64,000 bases of DNA from Sinorhizobium alkalisoli (GCF_008932245.1 NZ_CP034910.1:806001-870000), one strand, 5' to 3'; positions 1-10,070 are shown, counted from the stretch's first letter. A program made the numbers and translations. Notes: generated by a model from the sequence alone, not told the origin.

Positions 1-1
1 G

Positions 2-1612
2 CCGGTGACGGTCGGGGCCATGTTCGTCCTCAGTGCGGCCTTGGAGAGGACCGGCGTCATCGACGGTTTGGGACGCGTCGTCTCCCGTGCGGCAAAGTGG
101 TCGCCGCTGGTGGCACTCGGGACGATGATGGTGAGCGTAATGCTCATGTCCGCCTTCATCAACAACACGCCTGTTGTCGTCATTCTCACCCCGGTGGTGA
201 TCGGTCTGGCTACCACGGTCCAGCTGCCCGCCTCCAAGTTCCTGATTCCGCTGTCTTTCGCCAGCATCTTCGGAGGCACGACGACTCTTATCGGCACGTC
301 GACGAACATCCTCGTCGACGGCGTCGCGCAGAAGCAGGGGCTCGCACCTTTCGGGATGTTTGAAATCACGGCCGCCGGCCTCATCATGGCCGTCGTCGGT
401 GTCGTCTACCTGGTTGTTGCCGGGCGATGGCTCCTGCCGGACCGCGACAGCCTCGCCGCGCTGCTTCCAAAATCGGAGGATCGGAAGTTCCTGGCCGAAG
501 TGCTCGTGCCGGTCGGGTCGACGCTCACCGGGAAGAAGCTGAAAGAGGCCGGATTCACGGCGGAGCGTGGCTTTCGGGTCGTCGACCTGGTGCGAAACGA
601 CGTTTCCTACCGCTGGAGCCTCGACACTGTCGAGCTGAAAGCGGGCGATCGGGTCGTGGTGCGCAGCAAGATCGGCGACATGCTCGCCCTGCGCGAAGCA
701 AGTGACGTCGCCTTTGGCGGTGGTGCGATCCATGCCGTGGAACCGATCGGTACCCAGGAAACCGTCGTCATGGAAGGCGTGGTGGGGCCGCAATCACGCT
801 TTATCGGCCGCCGAGCAGCTGACCTCAACCTGCGGCGCCTTTATGGCGCCTACGTGCTTGCCTTGCATCGCCAGGGCGAAAACATCAGGGGAAACTTCAA
901 CGACGTACGGCTGCAGATGGGCGATACGATCCTGCTCGAAGGGCCGGCTGAGAGCATGCGCCGAATGTTCGACTATCGGGAACTGGTCAACCTCATCCAG
1001 CCGAGTGAGAAGCCGCTCAGGCGCAACAAGGCTCCCATCGCGATCGGCGCCGTCCTGCTGGTGATGGGGCTGGCGGCTTTCGAGGTCCTTCCAATCGCTG
1101 CGCTCGCCCTGATGGCGGCGATCATCGTCGTGGCTTTCGGATGCCTCGAGGCCGAGGACGCCTATACCTCGATCCGCTGGAACATCCTGTTCCTGATCTT
1201 CGGTATGCTGGCTCTTGGTATCGCGATGGAGCGAACGGGGGCTGCACGCCTCGTCGTCGATGCCTTTGCCGGTCTCATCAGCTCTTTCGGACCGCTGGCG
1301 GTGCTTTCTGCTGTCTACCTGATCACGTCGCTTCTAACCGAGATGATGAGCAATAACGCGGCCGCGATCTTGCTGACGCCTATCGCCGTGGGGCTTGCCC
1401 AGGCGCTCGGCGTCGATCCGAGACCTTTCGTCGTGGCGGTTATGTTTGCGGCAAGCGCCAGCTTTGCCACGCCAATCGGTTATCAGACGAACACCTTCGT
1501 CTACAATGCCGGCGGGTATCGGTTCGCCGATTTCCTCCGGATCGGGGTCCCGTTGAACCTGGTGATGTGGGTGACGGCAACGATCGTGATCCCGATCTTC
1601 TGGCCGCTGTGA
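2..1612 (+). CDS. SLC13-family divalent anion permease, 5'-partial
   Basis: Inner-membrane carrier of the divalent anion:sodium symporter type (sulfate, dicarboxylates or similar). The reading frame is open to the window edge, so the true start lies upstream; a GTG at 5 is in frame but would cut into the first membrane segments. Seen: hydrophobic helices in both halves, the two SNT-like signature loops (GTSTN near visible residue 97 and MSNNAA near 447), and between them about 170 polar residues (roughly 150-330) that read as two tandem TrkA-C/RCK_C domains. This permease-RCK_C-permease plan is standard for bacterial SLC13 members of about 590 residues, so some 55-60 residues are missing. The substrate cannot be told from sequence. 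The next gene follows after 22 bases and may be co-transcribed. Confidence 0.85.
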   Translation, partial: PVTVGAMFVLSAALERTGVIDGLGRVVSRAAKWSPLVALGTMMVSVMLMSAFINNTPVVVILTPVVIGLATTVQLPASKFLIPLSFASIFGGTTTLIGTSTNILVDGVAQKQGLAPFGMFEITAAGLIMAVVGVVYLVVAGRWLLPDRDSLAALLPKSEDRKFLAEVLVPVGSTLTGKKLKEAGFTAERGFRVVDLVRNDVSYRWSLDTVELKAGDRVVVRSKIGDMLALREASDVAFGGGAIHAVEPIGTQETVVMEGVVGPQSRFIGRRAADLNLRRLYGAYVLALHRQGENIRGNFNDVRLQMGDTILLEGPAESMRRMFDYRELVNLIQPSEKPLRRNKAPIAIGAVLLVMGLAAFEVLPIAALALMAAIIVVAFGCLEAEDAYTSIRWNILFLIFGMLALGIAMERTGAARLVVDAFAGLISSFGPLAVLSAVYLITSLLTEMMSNNAAAILLTPIAVGLAQALGVDPRPFVVAVMFAASASFATPIGYQTNTFVYNAGGYRFADFLRIGVPLNLVMWVTATIVIPIFWPL

Positions 1613-1634
1613 CGAAGGAAACCGTGAAGGACCG

Positions 1635-2363
1635 ATGAGAGAAGACATGACGGAAGCCGAGCGGCACCCGCGCTGTCCAATCTGCGGCGGCACGAGCTTC
1701 GAGCCGGGGCCGCGCGGCCGCATGGCCCTAACCGGCGTCCTGCCCCGCTGCAGCGGATGCAAATCGCTGGAACGCCACCGTGCAGCCCGCGTCCTGTTTG
1801 ACAGGCTCGGCCCCGCACGTTTCGCCGGCTGGTCGGCAATCCAGTTCAGTCCCGATCCAACGGTCGATCCGGCATGGTTCGGCTCCTTCGAACTGTCGGT
1901 CTATGGCCCCCCGGATGGGATCGACATCCAACAGATCGACCGCCCCGACGGCGCTTATGACTACGTCGGCTGCTCGCATGTCCTCGAGCATGTCGGCGAC
2001 GACCGGGCGGCGCTCTGCGAGCTGTTACGGATCACCTCCCCGCGCGGTTTCGTCTATCTCAATATTCCGGATCCGTTTGCCGAGGAGGTGACGCGGGATT
2101 GGGGCTTTCCCAAACCGGAAAAGCATGGTCACTGGCGTGTCTACGGTCGAGACGTGGCCCTCCGCTTCGCTCGCTACATCCCGCGGCAGCCGGTCTTGGC
2201 CTATCGCGGAACCGATCCGGTCACGGGCGAGGCAACCGGCGCGTTCCTGCTGCCGAGGTCGGCGGAACCCTATCGATGGATCGTCGATCGGCTGGGAAAG
2301 GACGTGGAGCTCTTTTCCGGCCCTTCTCTCCAATCAGCGCATCGGTCCGACAATCGGAACTGA
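1635..2363 (+). CDS. SAM-dependent methyltransferase-like protein with N-terminal zinc ribbon
   Basis: A 242-residue soluble protein. Residues 13-40 carry CPICGG and, further on, CSGC, a four-cysteine zinc-ribbon pattern. The segment around residues 95-145 (DYVGCSHVLEHVGDD, then PRGFVYLNIPDP) matches the central and late motifs of class I (Methyltransf_11-like) methyltransferases. The glycine-rich SAM loop normally found before this region is not obvious, so catalysis is uncertain. Such ribbon-plus-methyltransferase proteins are common near glycan or wall genes, but the acceptor is unknown. The ATG at 1635 is used; one at 1647 is an alternative with a similar ribosome site. It lies 22 bases after the permease and converges on the GGDEF gene. 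Confidence 0.65.
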   Translation: MREDMTEAERHPRCPICGGTSFEPGPRGRMALTGVLPRCSGCKSLERHRAARVLFDRLGPARFAGWSAIQFSPDPTVDPAWFGSFELSVYGPPDGIDIQQIDRPDGAYDYVGCSHVLEHVGDDRAALCELLRITSPRGFVYLNIPDPFAEEVTRDWGFPKPEKHGHWRVYGRDVALRFARYIPRQPVLAYRGTDPVTGEATGAFLLPRSAEPYRWIVDRLGKDVELFSGPSLQSAHRSDNRN

Positions 2364-2390
2364 TTCTCGGCTTTTGTCGTGCCGGGTGGC

Positions 2391-3326
2391 TCAGCCGGCG
2401 AGGGCCGAGCGATCGGACGACGACTCCTCCAAATGAATTCGATCGCGGCCCGCAAGCTTCGCCCGGTAGAGAGCGGCGTCGGCGCGGGCATAGAGGCTAA
2501 GGGCGGTATCGCTCGCCCGGGCCGAGGCGATGCCGGCAGAGAAGGTGTAGCGAAAGTCCGGATGCTCCTGCAGAGGCCTGGACATACGCACGGAGGCGAG
2601 CATCCTTTCGACGATCAACTGCGCCTGCTCGAGCGAGGTGGCGGGAAGGGTGAGCACGAACTCCTCGCCGCCGACCCGACCGAAGCAGTCCGTGCGCCGG
2701 ACCAGGTCGTGGATCCGCTTCGCGAAATCCCGCAGCACCACATCGCCGACCTGATGGCCGAACTGATCGTTGATGGACTTGAAGCGGTCGATGTCGAGAA
2801 CGCAGAGGCAACCGAAAGACGCCTCCTTGCTACCTTGGGGCTGCAACATGTCCTCGACCCGGGCGGTCACGAAGCGGCGGTTGGCGACCCCGGTGAGTTC
2901 GTCGGTATAGGAGGCCTTGATCGCCAGGTCCCGGTCCTGCCGGACCGCCCGGGTCTTCGCCTTGAGGCCGGTCACGTCGGTGGCGACGCACAGCATCCAG
3001 CCGTCCTTCCGCATCGTTTCGGTCATCCATAGCCACCGGCCGTCGTGAAGATCGGTTTCCATAGCCCTGAAGCCAACCTTGCCGCGGCGCGACTGCGTGG
3101 ATCGCAGCCACTCTTCGAAATCGGTCGCATTGATCACGGTGCCGCGGCGCGCATGGAAATTCCGCCGCATCAGGTCCGGCCAGAGCGGCGTCTCGTCCGG
3201 CTCGATGAAGTAGGCCGAGCGAAAGGCCGGATTGGCGTAGCGCAGCCTGTCGAACTCGTCATAGGCGGCGACGAGGACAGGGGAAGATTCGAACAATTCG
3301 TATAGCCGGCTGATGTCCTTCTCCAT
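2391..3326 (-). CDS. PAS-GGDEF diguanylate cyclase
   Basis: Makes the second messenger cyclic di-GMP from two GTP. The 311-residue protein has no membrane segment or signal peptide and should be cytoplasmic. Residues about 5-125 form a PAS-type sensor (pattern AYDEFDRLRYANPAF, ending in a PAC-like stretch), followed by a short helical linker and the GGDEF domain (about 138-305). The active-site loop is GGEEF at 219-223, a functional variant, and an RxxD inhibitory site (R210-D213) sits five residues before it, so product feedback is expected. No EAL domain is attached. The ligand of the PAS domain is unknown. It stands alone, convergent with the preceding + strand gene. Confidence 0.9.
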   Translation of the reverse strand: MEKDISRLYELFESSPVLVAAYDEFDRLRYANPAFRSAYFIEPDETPLWPDLMRRNFHARRGTVINATDFEEWLRSTQSRRGKVGFRAMETDLHDGRWLWMTETMRKDGWMLCVATDVTGLKAKTRAVRQDRDLAIKASYTDELTGVANRRFVTARVEDMLQPQGSKEASFGCLCVLDIDRFKSINDQFGHQVGDVVLRDFAKRIHDLVRRTDCFGRVGGEEFVLTLPATSLEQAQLIVERMLASVRMSRPLQEHPDFRYTFSAGIASARASDTALSLYARADAALYRAKLAGRDRIHLEESSSDRSALAG

Positions 3327-3522
3327 GGCCCGACTTTAACCGATCTTCGTTATGCAAGCGTTAGACTGGCGGCGAGACTTCAGGGCTGTCTGCACCATCA
3401 TCATGTCGAGAAAACGGCTGTAATGTGCGGAAGGAATGCCCTCATAGCGTGCGGACTTCCGAGCGGAGCCGGTTCGTTTCTTGGGTGTTTGCCAATGGGC
3501 GGCGATGCCATCCGGCTGCAAA

Positions 3523-4572
3523 CTACAGCCGCCGGCCTTGCTTGTCGAAACCATGCAGGGTTTCCGGTCTTGCGACGACTTCGACCTCATCGTCTATGGC
3601 CATGCGCGAGCGGCCGGGTACGCGGAAAATGAGTGGCTCGCCATTGGCCAGAGTGCCGTGAACGTAGCTCTCTGCGCCGACGAGCTCGACGGCCCCTACG
3701 CGCACCTTTCCCCGGAAATGGTCGCCGCCCGCCCTCTCATCGGCGAGCGTGATATCCTCCGGCCGAATGCCGAGTGTCGCAATGTCGGGACGTCCGACGA
3801 CAGCGTCCGGTGCCGACCAGACCACATGGTCGTCGGCCATCTCGAGCAGATTCATTGAGGGCGAGCCGATGAAGGTGGCGACGAAAGCGGTCGCCGGCTT
3901 CTCGTAAAGCTCGATCGGCGTGCCGACCTGTTCGATCCTGCCGCCGTTCAGAACGACGAGCCGGTCGGCAAGCGTCATGGCTTCCAGTTGGTCGTGGGTG
4001 ACATAGACGCTCGTCGTGCCGAGGGTGCGCTGCAGGCGCTTGATTTCCACGCGCATCTGCACCCTGAGTTTTGCGTCGAGATTCGAGAGCGGTTCGTCGA
4101 ACAGGAATGCTGCCGGTTCGCGAACGATGGCCCGACCCATGGCGACGCGCTGGCGCTGACCGCCGGAAAGCTGCCGCGGCTTGCGATCCAGAAAGGCCTC
4201 GATCTCCAGCGACTGCGCCGCCTTGGCAATCCGACTCTCTATTTCCTCTTTCGGTGTGTTCCGGTTCTTCAGCCCATAGGCAAGATTCTGCCGGACGGTC
4301 ATGTGCGGATAGAGGGCGTAGTTCTGGAAAACCATGGCTATGTCGCGCTCGGAAGGCTCCAGCGCATTGACGACGCGGTTCCCGATCGCGATCTCGCCGG
4401 ATGTGATGCTCTCCAGCCCGGCGATCATCCTGAGCAGCGTCGATTTCCCGCAGCCGGAGGGCCCCACGAGGACGATGAACTCGCCGTCGGCGATGTCGAG
4501 CGAAACGCCACGAATGGCGTCGATATTGCCGTGATAGGTTTTCCGAACCTCATTGAGAGTGATCGTTGCCAT
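3523..4572 (-). CDS. ugpC: sn-glycerol-3-phosphate ABC importer, ATP-binding subunit
   Basis: ATPase of the glycerol-3-phosphate / glycerophosphodiester importer, working as a dimer on the cytoplasmic face of the UgpAE permeases. The 349 residues show Walker [10 protein letters not shown] (37-45), signature LSGGQ (135-139), Walker B FLFDEP (156-161), and a C-terminal TOBE-like region as in MalK/UgpC. Its ATG overlaps the ugpE stop (TAATG), so the two are translationally coupled. Order on the minus strand is ugpB-A-E-C; no ugpQ phosphodiesterase follows here. On its own the ATPase could be any CUT1-type subunit; the assignment rests on the operon. Confidence 0.92.
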   Translation of the reverse strand: MATITLNEVRKTYHGNIDAIRGVSLDIADGEFIVLVGPSGCGKSTLLRMIAGLESITSGEIAIGNRVVNALEPSERDIAMVFQNYALYPHMTVRQNLAYGLKNRNTPKEEIESRIAKAAQSLEIEAFLDRKPRQLSGGQRQRVAMGRAIVREPAAFLFDEPLSNLDAKLRVQMRVEIKRLQRTLGTTSVYVTHDQLEAMTLADRLVVLNGGRIEQVGTPIELYEKPATAFVATFIGSPSMNLLEMADDHVVWSAPDAVVGRPDIATLGIRPEDITLADERAGGDHFRGKVRVGAVELVGAESYVHGTLANGEPLIFRVPGRSRMAIDDEVEVVARPETLHGFDKQGRRL

Positions 4573-5432
4573 TATTTCTCCGTCTCAACCAGGCCTTTGA
4601 CGAACCACCGCTGCATCACCACCACCACCACGACGGGAGGGATGATTGCAAGGATTGCGGTCACCATCACGTAGTTCCAGGGGGTGGATGCATCCGCGAA
4701 GTCCACCATCTTCCTGAGGCCGATGATGATGGTATTCATCCGGCTGTCGTTGGTGACCAGGAGCGGCCAGAGATATTGGGTCCAGCCATAGATGAAGAGG
4801 ATGACGAACAGGGCGGCGATGTTGGTCTTCGAAAGCGGCAGCAGGATATCGCGCATGAAGCGGAGGGGCCCAGCATTGTCGATGCGGGCGGCCTCCACGA
4901 GTTCGCCCGGAATTGTCAGGAAAAACTGCCGGAAGAGGAAGGTCGCCGTTGCCGACGCCATCAAGGGCAGCGTGAGCCCGGCATAGGTATCGATCAGGCC
5001 GAGATCGACGATCACCTTGTAAGTCGGCAGGATCCGGACCTCCACCGGCAGCATGAGGGTGATGAAGATCATCCAGAAGAAAGCCATGCGCAGCGGAAAC
5101 CGGAAAAACACGATCGCGAAGGCCGAGAGAAAGGAAATGACGATCTTGCCGACCGCGATCGCTATGGCGACGACGAAGGTATTGAACAGGAGCCGCTCGA
5201 GGCTGACGCCGACCACGCGTTCGACGCCGCCCGAAAGAGACTCGCCATAGTTCTCCGTCAGACGCCCGCCCGGGGCAAGTGGCATCGGAGGCCGGACGAT
5301 CTCGGCTGACGTCATGCTCGAGGCAACAAAGGTGTAGTAGATCGGAAAGACGACGACGATGATGCCGAGAATCAGCATCAAGTGTCCGATCAGATTGGAG
5401 ATGGGGCGCTTTTCAATCATCGGCGACATCAA
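4572..5432 (-). CDS. ugpE: sn-glycerol-3-phosphate ABC importer, permease subunit
   Basis: Second inner-membrane permease of the Ugp importer (286 residues, about six helices, MalG type). The cytoplasmic coupling loop is visible as [20 protein letters not shown] near residues 190-210, matching the EAA motif that docks on the ATPase. An N-terminal helix begins near residue 12. The start overlaps the ugpA stop by four bases (ATGA) and its stop overlaps the ugpC start, showing tight coupling. The long periplasmic loop after helix 1 (about residues 40-85) is typical of UgpE. Confidence 0.92.
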   Translation of the reverse strand: MMSPMIEKRPISNLIGHLMLILGIIVVVFPIYYTFVASSMTSAEIVRPPMPLAPGGRLTENYGESLSGGVERVVGVSLERLLFNTFVVAIAIAVGKIVISFLSAFAIVFFRFPLRMAFFWMIFITLMLPVEVRILPTYKVIVDLGLIDTYAGLTLPLMASATATFLFRQFFLTIPGELVEAARIDNAGPLRFMRDILLPLSKTNIAALFVILFIYGWTQYLWPLLVTNDSRMNTIIIGLRKMVDFADASTPWNYVMVTAILAIIPPVVVVVVMQRWFVKGLVETEK

Positions 5433-6310
5433 CCATAGTGGACCCGGCGTTCCACGAAGCGGAACTGGAACGCGGTGAGGGCGACGACGATGGCCATCAG
5501 GATGACCGACTGCGCGGCCGACGAGCCGAGGTTCAGATTGACGAAACCGTCATTATAGACCTTGTAGACGAGCGTTTCGGTCGCCTTTGCCGGACCGCCT
5601 CCGGTGACCGAGTGGATGATGCCGAACGTATCGAAAAAGGCGTAGACGGTGTTGACCACCAGCAGGAAGAACGTCGTCGGCGCGAGCAGGGGAAACACGA
5701 TCGTCCAGAAGCGCCGCGTTCCGCGCGCGCCGTCTATCGCGGCTGCTTCGATCAGGGATCTCGGAATAGCCTGGAGGCCGGCAACGAAGAAGATGAAATT
5801 GTAGCTGATCTGCTTCCAGGCCGCGGCAATGACGATCAGCGTCATAGCGTGATTGCCGTTGAGCAGCGGATCCCAGTGAAAGCCGTTTCGCCGCAGGAGA
5901 AAGGCAAAGGTCCCCATCGCCGGACTGAACATGAACAGCCACAGCATGCCGGCGACCGCCGGCGCGACGGCATAGGGCCAGATCAGCAGGGTCCGGTAGA
6001 ACGTCTGGCCGCGCACGACCCGATCGGCGGCTGTCGCCAGGAGCAGGGCGGCTCCCATCGACACCAGCGCCGTCAGCAGACTGAAGATCACCGTGACCTT
6101 CAGCGAGTTCAGATAGCTCGGGTCCGAGAGCACCGTGCTGAAATTGGCAATCCCGACGAAGCCGCTCTTCAGGCCGAAGGGATCCTCGCGCATGACCGAC
6201 TGGTAGAGGGCCTGGCTGGCCGGCCAGAAGAAGAAGACGATCGTCAGTACGATCTGTGGGGCGACGAGGAGATAGGGAAGGATCCTGTTGGGGAAAGTGA
6301 CGCGCTGCAA
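5429..6310 (-). CDS. ugpA: sn-glycerol-3-phosphate ABC importer, permease subunit
   Basis: First permease of the Ugp importer (293 residues, six predicted helices, MalF type without the extra periplasmic domain). The EAA coupling loop appears as [20 protein letters not shown] near residues 187-206. The best start is a TTG at 6310, preceded by GGAGA at suitable spacing; it yields the usual N-terminus [18 protein letters not shown] of rhizobial UgpA. It follows ugpB after 52 bases that hold a stem-loop, and overlaps ugpE by four bases. Confidence 0.92.
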   Translation of the reverse strand: MQRVTFPNRILPYLLVAPQIVLTIVFFFWPASQALYQSVMREDPFGLKSGFVGIANFSTVLSDPSYLNSLKVTVIFSLLTALVSMGAALLLATAADRVVRGQTFYRTLLIWPYAVAPAVAGMLWLFMFSPAMGTFAFLLRRNGFHWDPLLNGNHAMTLIVIAAAWKQISYNFIFFVAGLQAIPRSLIEAAAIDGARGTRRFWTIVFPLLAPTTFFLLVVNTVYAFFDTFGIIHSVTGGGPAKATETLVYKVYNDGFVNLNLGSSAAQSVILMAIVVALTAFQFRFVERRVHYG

Positions 6311-6327
6311 AGCAATCTCCAGAACGT

Positions 6328-6355
6328 TGGCCGGCTCGCGATCGCGAACCGGCCA
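6328..6355. promoter_or_regulatory. Intercistronic stem-loop between ugpB and ugpA
   Basis: Outer arms TGGCCGG (6328-6334) and CCGGCCA (6349-6355) pair perfectly; inside them TCGCGA is repeated as a self-complementary core (6336-6347), with one C-A mismatch. There is no T-run, so it is not a classical terminator. Its place directly after the binding-protein gene suggests a barrier that stabilises ugpB mRNA or damps expression of the permeases. Confidence 0.6.
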
Positions 6356-6362
6356 TGATCAG

Positions 6363-7664
6363 TCAGTTGCTGATTGCTGCCGCGATGGCAGCGTTGCCGC
6401 GCTCGACGGCTTTGTCGAGGGTCGTCTTGGCATCCTGCTGTCCCGCCAGCATCGCCTCGAACTCCTCATTGAGGATGTCGCGCACTTGCGGCAGGTTGAC
6501 GAGGCGAACGCCCTTCGAATTCTCGGTCGGCGCCTTGCCCATCATCTGCAGGATCGGCGTTTCCCGGCCCGGGTTCTTCTCGTAGAAGTCCGACTTCTTG
6601 GTTTCTTCGTAGGCCGCCATCGTCACCGGCAGGTAGCCGGAGATCTGGTGTAGCTTGGCCTGAATATTCGTCTGGGAGAGGAAGTTGAAGAATTCGGCGA
6701 CGCCCTTGTATTCCTCGTCGGACTTGCCCCCGAAGACCCAGAGGCTTGCCCCGCCCGGGATCGTGTTCTGGGGGCCATGTCCCTCGTAATAGGGAAGTTG
6801 GCCGATGCCGTAGTTGATGCCGCTCTTGACGATATCGCCGAGGCCACCTGACGATTCCGTCATGATGGCGCATTCACCGGAGGTGAAGAGCTGCTTGGCT
6901 TCCGACGTGCGCCCGCCATAGCGGAACACGCCGTCCTTGGCGAGATCGGCGATAGCCTGAAAATGCTCCACATAAAGGGGTACATTGATCTGGAGCTGGA
7001 CGTCCAGGCCGGCGAGGCCGTTTTCATTGGTGCCGTAGGGCACGTCGTTCCACGCGGCGAAATTCTCGGTCTGGATCCACGTGAGCCAGGTCGAGGTCAG
7101 ACCGCAAGGCGCAGCCTCGCTCTCCTTGATCTTCTTTGCCGCCTCGAACACTTCCGGCCAGGTCTTGGGCGGATTGTCGACATCGAGACCCGCCTTCTGG
7201 AAGGCATCCTTGTTGTAATAAAGGATCGGCGAAGACGAATTGTAGGGGAAGGACAGCATCGTCCCGTCCGGCTTGGAATAATAGGCGACGATCCCAGGCA
7301 GATACTGCGACTTGTCGAAGGTGTAGCCGCCTTTCTCGAGGACCTCCATGGCCGGCACGATCGCGCCCTCGGCCGCCATCATCGTGCCGCTGCCGGCATC
7401 GAAAACCTGAATGATCGCCGGCGGCTGCTTCGCGCGGAAAGCCGCGATCCCTGCATTTAACGTCTCCGGATAACTGCCTTTGAATACTGGCACGACCTTG
7501 TAGTCGCTCTGGCTATCGTTGAACTCCTTGGCGAGTTCTTCGACCATTTCATTGTTGGCGCCTGTCATTGCATGCCACCACTGCAACTCCGTGGCAGCCT
7601 GGGCCTGCGACGTGACGGCGCCGAAAATGGCAACGACAGTCGTGGAAACGGAAATCAATCGCAT
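6363..7664 (-). CDS. ugpB: sn-glycerol-3-phosphate ABC importer, periplasmic binding protein
   Basis: Periplasmic receptor (433 residues) that delivers sn-glycerol-3-phosphate or glycerophosphodiesters to UgpAEC. An N-terminal Sec signal ends near AQA-A at about residue 23. Several stretches align with E. coli UgpB from memory: the start of the mature protein (WWHAM), FKGSYPETLNAGIAAFRA, PYNSSSPILYYNKDAF, WIQTENFAAWN and the end (LDKAVERGN). These include regions that bind the phosphoglycerol ligand. The start is an ATG preceded by GGGAGGAG. It is first in the operon ugpBAEC. I looked for PhoB boxes in the 270-base upstream gap and saw none convincing; partial dyads around 7755-7790 (GTGGT/ACCAC, ACCA/TGGT) might be operators. 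Confidence 0.94.
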   Translation of the reverse strand: MRLISVSTTVVAIFGAVTSQAQAATELQWWHAMTGANNEMVEELAKEFNDSQSDYKVVPVFKGSYPETLNAGIAAFRAKQPPAIIQVFDAGSGTMMAAEGAIVPAMEVLEKGGYTFDKSQYLPGIVAYYSKPDGTMLSFPYNSSSPILYYNKDAFQKAGLDVDNPPKTWPEVFEAAKKIKESEAAPCGLTSTWLTWIQTENFAAWNDVPYGTNENGLAGLDVQLQINVPLYVEHFQAIADLAKDGVFRYGGRTSEAKQLFTSGECAIMTESSGGLGDIVKSGINYGIGQLPYYEGHGPQNTIPGGASLWVFGGKSDEEYKGVAEFFNFLSQTNIQAKLHQISGYLPVTMAAYEETKKSDFYEKNPGRETPILQMMGKAPTENSKGVRLVNLPQVRDILNEEFEAMLAGQQDAKTTLDKAVERGNAAIAAAISN

Positions 7665-7936
7665 GGAAATCTCCTCCCTTGACGCGGCCGGACCCGAATG
7701 GATGCGATACGCGCCGACACCCTGCCGCTCCTCCCGTGAGCGGCGGACCTACTTCTAAAGTGGTCAAGTATCCAAACCACCGCTGGTCAAACATAGCGCC
7801 CCGAACACTCCTGTCGAGTGCCTCTTTCTTGCCATTTTGTCGGTGCGGATGGGTCGGCGGAACGGGCGAGCTTGTGCCGCAGTAGCGCTCGCCGAATCCG
7901 CAAGGAACCGGCGAGCGCTGACAGATCTTGCTGTTG

Positions 7937-8419
7937 CTACTTTCTCACGCCATCGGTGACGGCTTCGATGACCTGCGTGGCCATGGCGAATTCCCGGCCC
8001 CTGTTCTGGATGCGATGGCGTTTTGCGATCCAGCCGAAGTCCGTATAGGCGGCATAGACCGAGCCATCCTTCGCCTGATAGACGAGAACGCGCACGGGCC
8101 AGTCGAGGCCGGCGAGCGGATTGGCGGTGATGAACGTCGTGCCGAGCGCCGGATTGCCGAACAACACAAGGCGCGACGGCCGCACCTTGTTGCCGGCGTC
8201 GTTGCCGAGGCGCGCCTGGTCGATGACGCCGAAGAAGGTGATGCCCTTTTCTTCGACGCTGCGCTTGATCCGGTTCACCGTCTCGCTCACGGTGTAGCGA
8301 CTTTTAACCGTGACGATTCCGTCTCTGTCTCCGGCATCAGCCGTCGAGAAGTGAGCCGACGCCGCGATTGCGGTAGCGATCAGGGCGGCCGATCGGATTG
8401 CATTGCTGACCTTCATCAT
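7937..8419 (-). CDS. DUF302-domain secreted protein
   Basis: A 161-residue protein starting at the ATG pair 8414-8419, chosen because GAGGAG lies just upstream and a signal peptide follows at once (cleavage near ADA-GD, about residue 24). The mature part matches the DUF302 pattern: SRYTVSETVNRIKRSVEEKGITFFGVIDQ, then FGNPALGTTFITANPLAGLDWPVRVLVY. DUF302 proteins are small periplasmic or cytoplasmic domains of unknown role, often near redox or stress genes. It is followed on the same strand by nothing close; the MFS gene lies upstream with about 110 bases between. Confidence 0.85.
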   Translation of the reverse strand: MMKVSNAIRSAALIATAIAASAHFSTADAGDRDGIVTVKSRYTVSETVNRIKRSVEEKGITFFGVIDQARLGNDAGNKVRPSRLVLFGNPALGTTFITANPLAGLDWPVRVLVYQAKDGSVYAAYTDFGWIAKRHRIQNRGREFAMATQVIEAVTDGVRK

Positions 8420-8528
8420 CAGAAGCTCCTCTTTGTTGCCACGAGACCGCGCATTCTTTGGTGCCGGGTCGCTGTAGCGATTTGAATTGCTGCATGTTGT
8501 GTCCGAAGCCATGCAGTGGTGGTGCATC

Positions 8529-9803
8529 TCAAACATGCGGTTGGCCGGCTGATTTTGATAATGCCGTCTCTTGTCCGTTTCGATAATCGGACCTTATGGC
8601 GACCGGTTCGGCGCGCAGGGCCGAGGCAAACAGCATGGCGAGCGCTAGGGTGGCGACGAGCGCCAACACGCAGGCGTTCCATCCAAAATGATCATAGAGC
8701 TGCCCCACCAGCAGACTGCCGAAGAGTCCGCCGGTGTAATAGGAGGCGAGATAGGCGCCGCTGGCTGCCGCCTTCTCCGTGCCGGCAATGCGACCGACCT
8801 GGCTGGTTGCAAGCGCCTGAGCGAGAAAGGTGCCGATGGCGATCATGGCAAGGCCAACGAGCACCACGCCGAGGCTGTTGCTCAGGAGGGCAATGAGTCC
8901 GAGGACGGCGAAGAAGAGGGTGACGATAATGCCAACTCCGGCGCCGAGCCGACGCGCGATCAAACCGCCGAGCGATGTGGTGAACAGGGACGGCAGGAAA
9001 ACGAAATAAATGAGGCCGAGCTGCATCGGCGAAAGTCCGAGCTCGACGAGACGGAAGTTGACATAGGTGTATGTCCCTATAAACACGAAGAGGATCAGGA
9101 AGCCGATGGCGAGCACGCTCTGAAGGCGTCGGTTGCCGAGCACCGAGGGCCAACTCCCGTTTATCGCCCTCCCGCGCTGGTCCGGCATCATCCGCTCCGT
9201 TCGCTTCAAGGTGGTCCATACGAGGGCCGCGCCGGCGAGGTTGAGAAGCGCGAAGGTCTGGAAGTTGATCGACAATCCGCCGAGATCGGCAACCGCAGCC
9301 GAGAGAATGCGTCCAAAGAGGTTGCTGGCGACATTGCCGGTGACATAGGCCGCAAGCGCGCCCGTTATCCGCTCCGCCGGGAAGCGCTCCGCAAGATAGG
9401 CCATGGTGAGGGTGAAGGCGGTCGCCATGCAAAGGCCCTGTGCCACACGCAGCCCGGCAAAGAGAGCGATGTCCCGGGTTGTCGAAAGTAGCGCGGTCGG
9501 GACGGCAAGCAGTGCGAGACTGATCCAGATGCCGTTTCGCCGGTCCAGGGTGCGCCCGAAAAGGCCGACGACGAGGCTGGCGACCGCCATGCCGAAGGTG
9601 CTGGCATTGACCGCGAAGCCCATGGTGGCCCGGCTGACCCCGAACTCGCGCTGCAGCGACGGCAGGATCGCCTGCGCGGCGAAGAGGTCGACGAGGGTCA
9701 GGAATGCGATGAGGGCAATTATGCCGAAATGCCAGCGGTCGGCCGCCGGGCTTGCCAAGACGGACTCGGATGTCGGCAGCGAGACGCGATCGAGCTTCTC
9801 CAT
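8529..9803 (-). CDS. MFS transporter (YnfM-like, 12 helices)
   Basis: Major facilitator of 424 residues with about 12 membrane helices, running from residue 25 to about 400. The loop between helices 2 and 3 has GLFGRTLDRRNG, the MFS motif A variant (GxLxDRxGRR). It resembles YnfM/arabinose-efflux-type exporters, so drug or metabolite export is likely, but the substrate is unknown. The ATG at 9803 is preferred over the adjacent in-frame GTG at 9806 because the AAGGAGC box then has normal spacing. The upstream gap carries a 46-base palindromic repeat. Confidence 0.82.
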   Translation of the reverse strand: MEKLDRVSLPTSESVLASPAADRWHFGIIALIAFLTLVDLFAAQAILPSLQREFGVSRATMGFAVNASTFGMAVASLVVGLFGRTLDRRNGIWISLALLAVPTALLSTTRDIALFAGLRVAQGLCMATAFTLTMAYLAERFPAERITGALAAYVTGNVASNLFGRILSAAVADLGGLSINFQTFALLNLAGAALVWTTLKRTERMMPDQRGRAINGSWPSVLGNRRLQSVLAIGFLILFVFIGTYTYVNFRLVELGLSPMQLGLIYFVFLPSLFTTSLGGLIARRLGAGVGIIVTLFFAVLGLIALLSNSLGVVLVGLAMIAIGTFLAQALATSQVGRIAGTEKAAASGAYLASYYTGGLFGSLLVGQLYDHFGWNACVLALVATLALAMLFASALRAEPVAIRSDYRNGQETALSKSAGQPHV

Positions 9804-9871
9804 CACCTATGCTCCTTGGAAACGGACGCTTCCCGCCAGCGGCCGGAAACGTCCTGGGTGGGTGCGTTGCG

Positions 9872-9917
9872 ACCTACAGCGCCGCGTCTTTTAAGACGCG
9901 CAAAGATCGCTGTAGGT
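9872..9917. repeat. Sinorhizobium-type palindromic intergenic element, copy 1
   Basis: A near-perfect inverted repeat. Outer arms ACCTACAGCG and CGCTGTAGGT, inner arms GCGTCTT and AAGACGC around a TT centre. The same ACAGCG...GCGCGTCT...CTGTAG core recurs near 49059-49101 and 62581-62631. Transcribed, it would form a strong hairpin and could end or protect transcripts between the MFS gene and the cupin gene. Confidence 0.75.
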
Positions 9918-10070
9918 CTTTGACTTGGCGCATCGGTTCCAATCTCGGGCCGAGAACGGCGGACGAAGAGAAGTGTGCGCAGTCCCCGCCCGCATGCCGA
10001 ACTAACGCCCTCAAAACCGATCACGTGTATGTTTCAGCTCATCCTGAAATCATCGTGATCCGGCTGCGGC

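Noticed and set aside
2379..3032. Long + strand open frame opposite the GGDEF gene
   Set aside because: It is a complement-strand shadow with repetitive charged text; the minus strand encodes a full PAS-GGDEF protein.
7665..7936. PhoB box search upstream of ugpB
   Set aside because: No pair of CTGTCAT-like heptamers at the right spacing was seen; only weak dyads remain, so phosphate control is not claimed.
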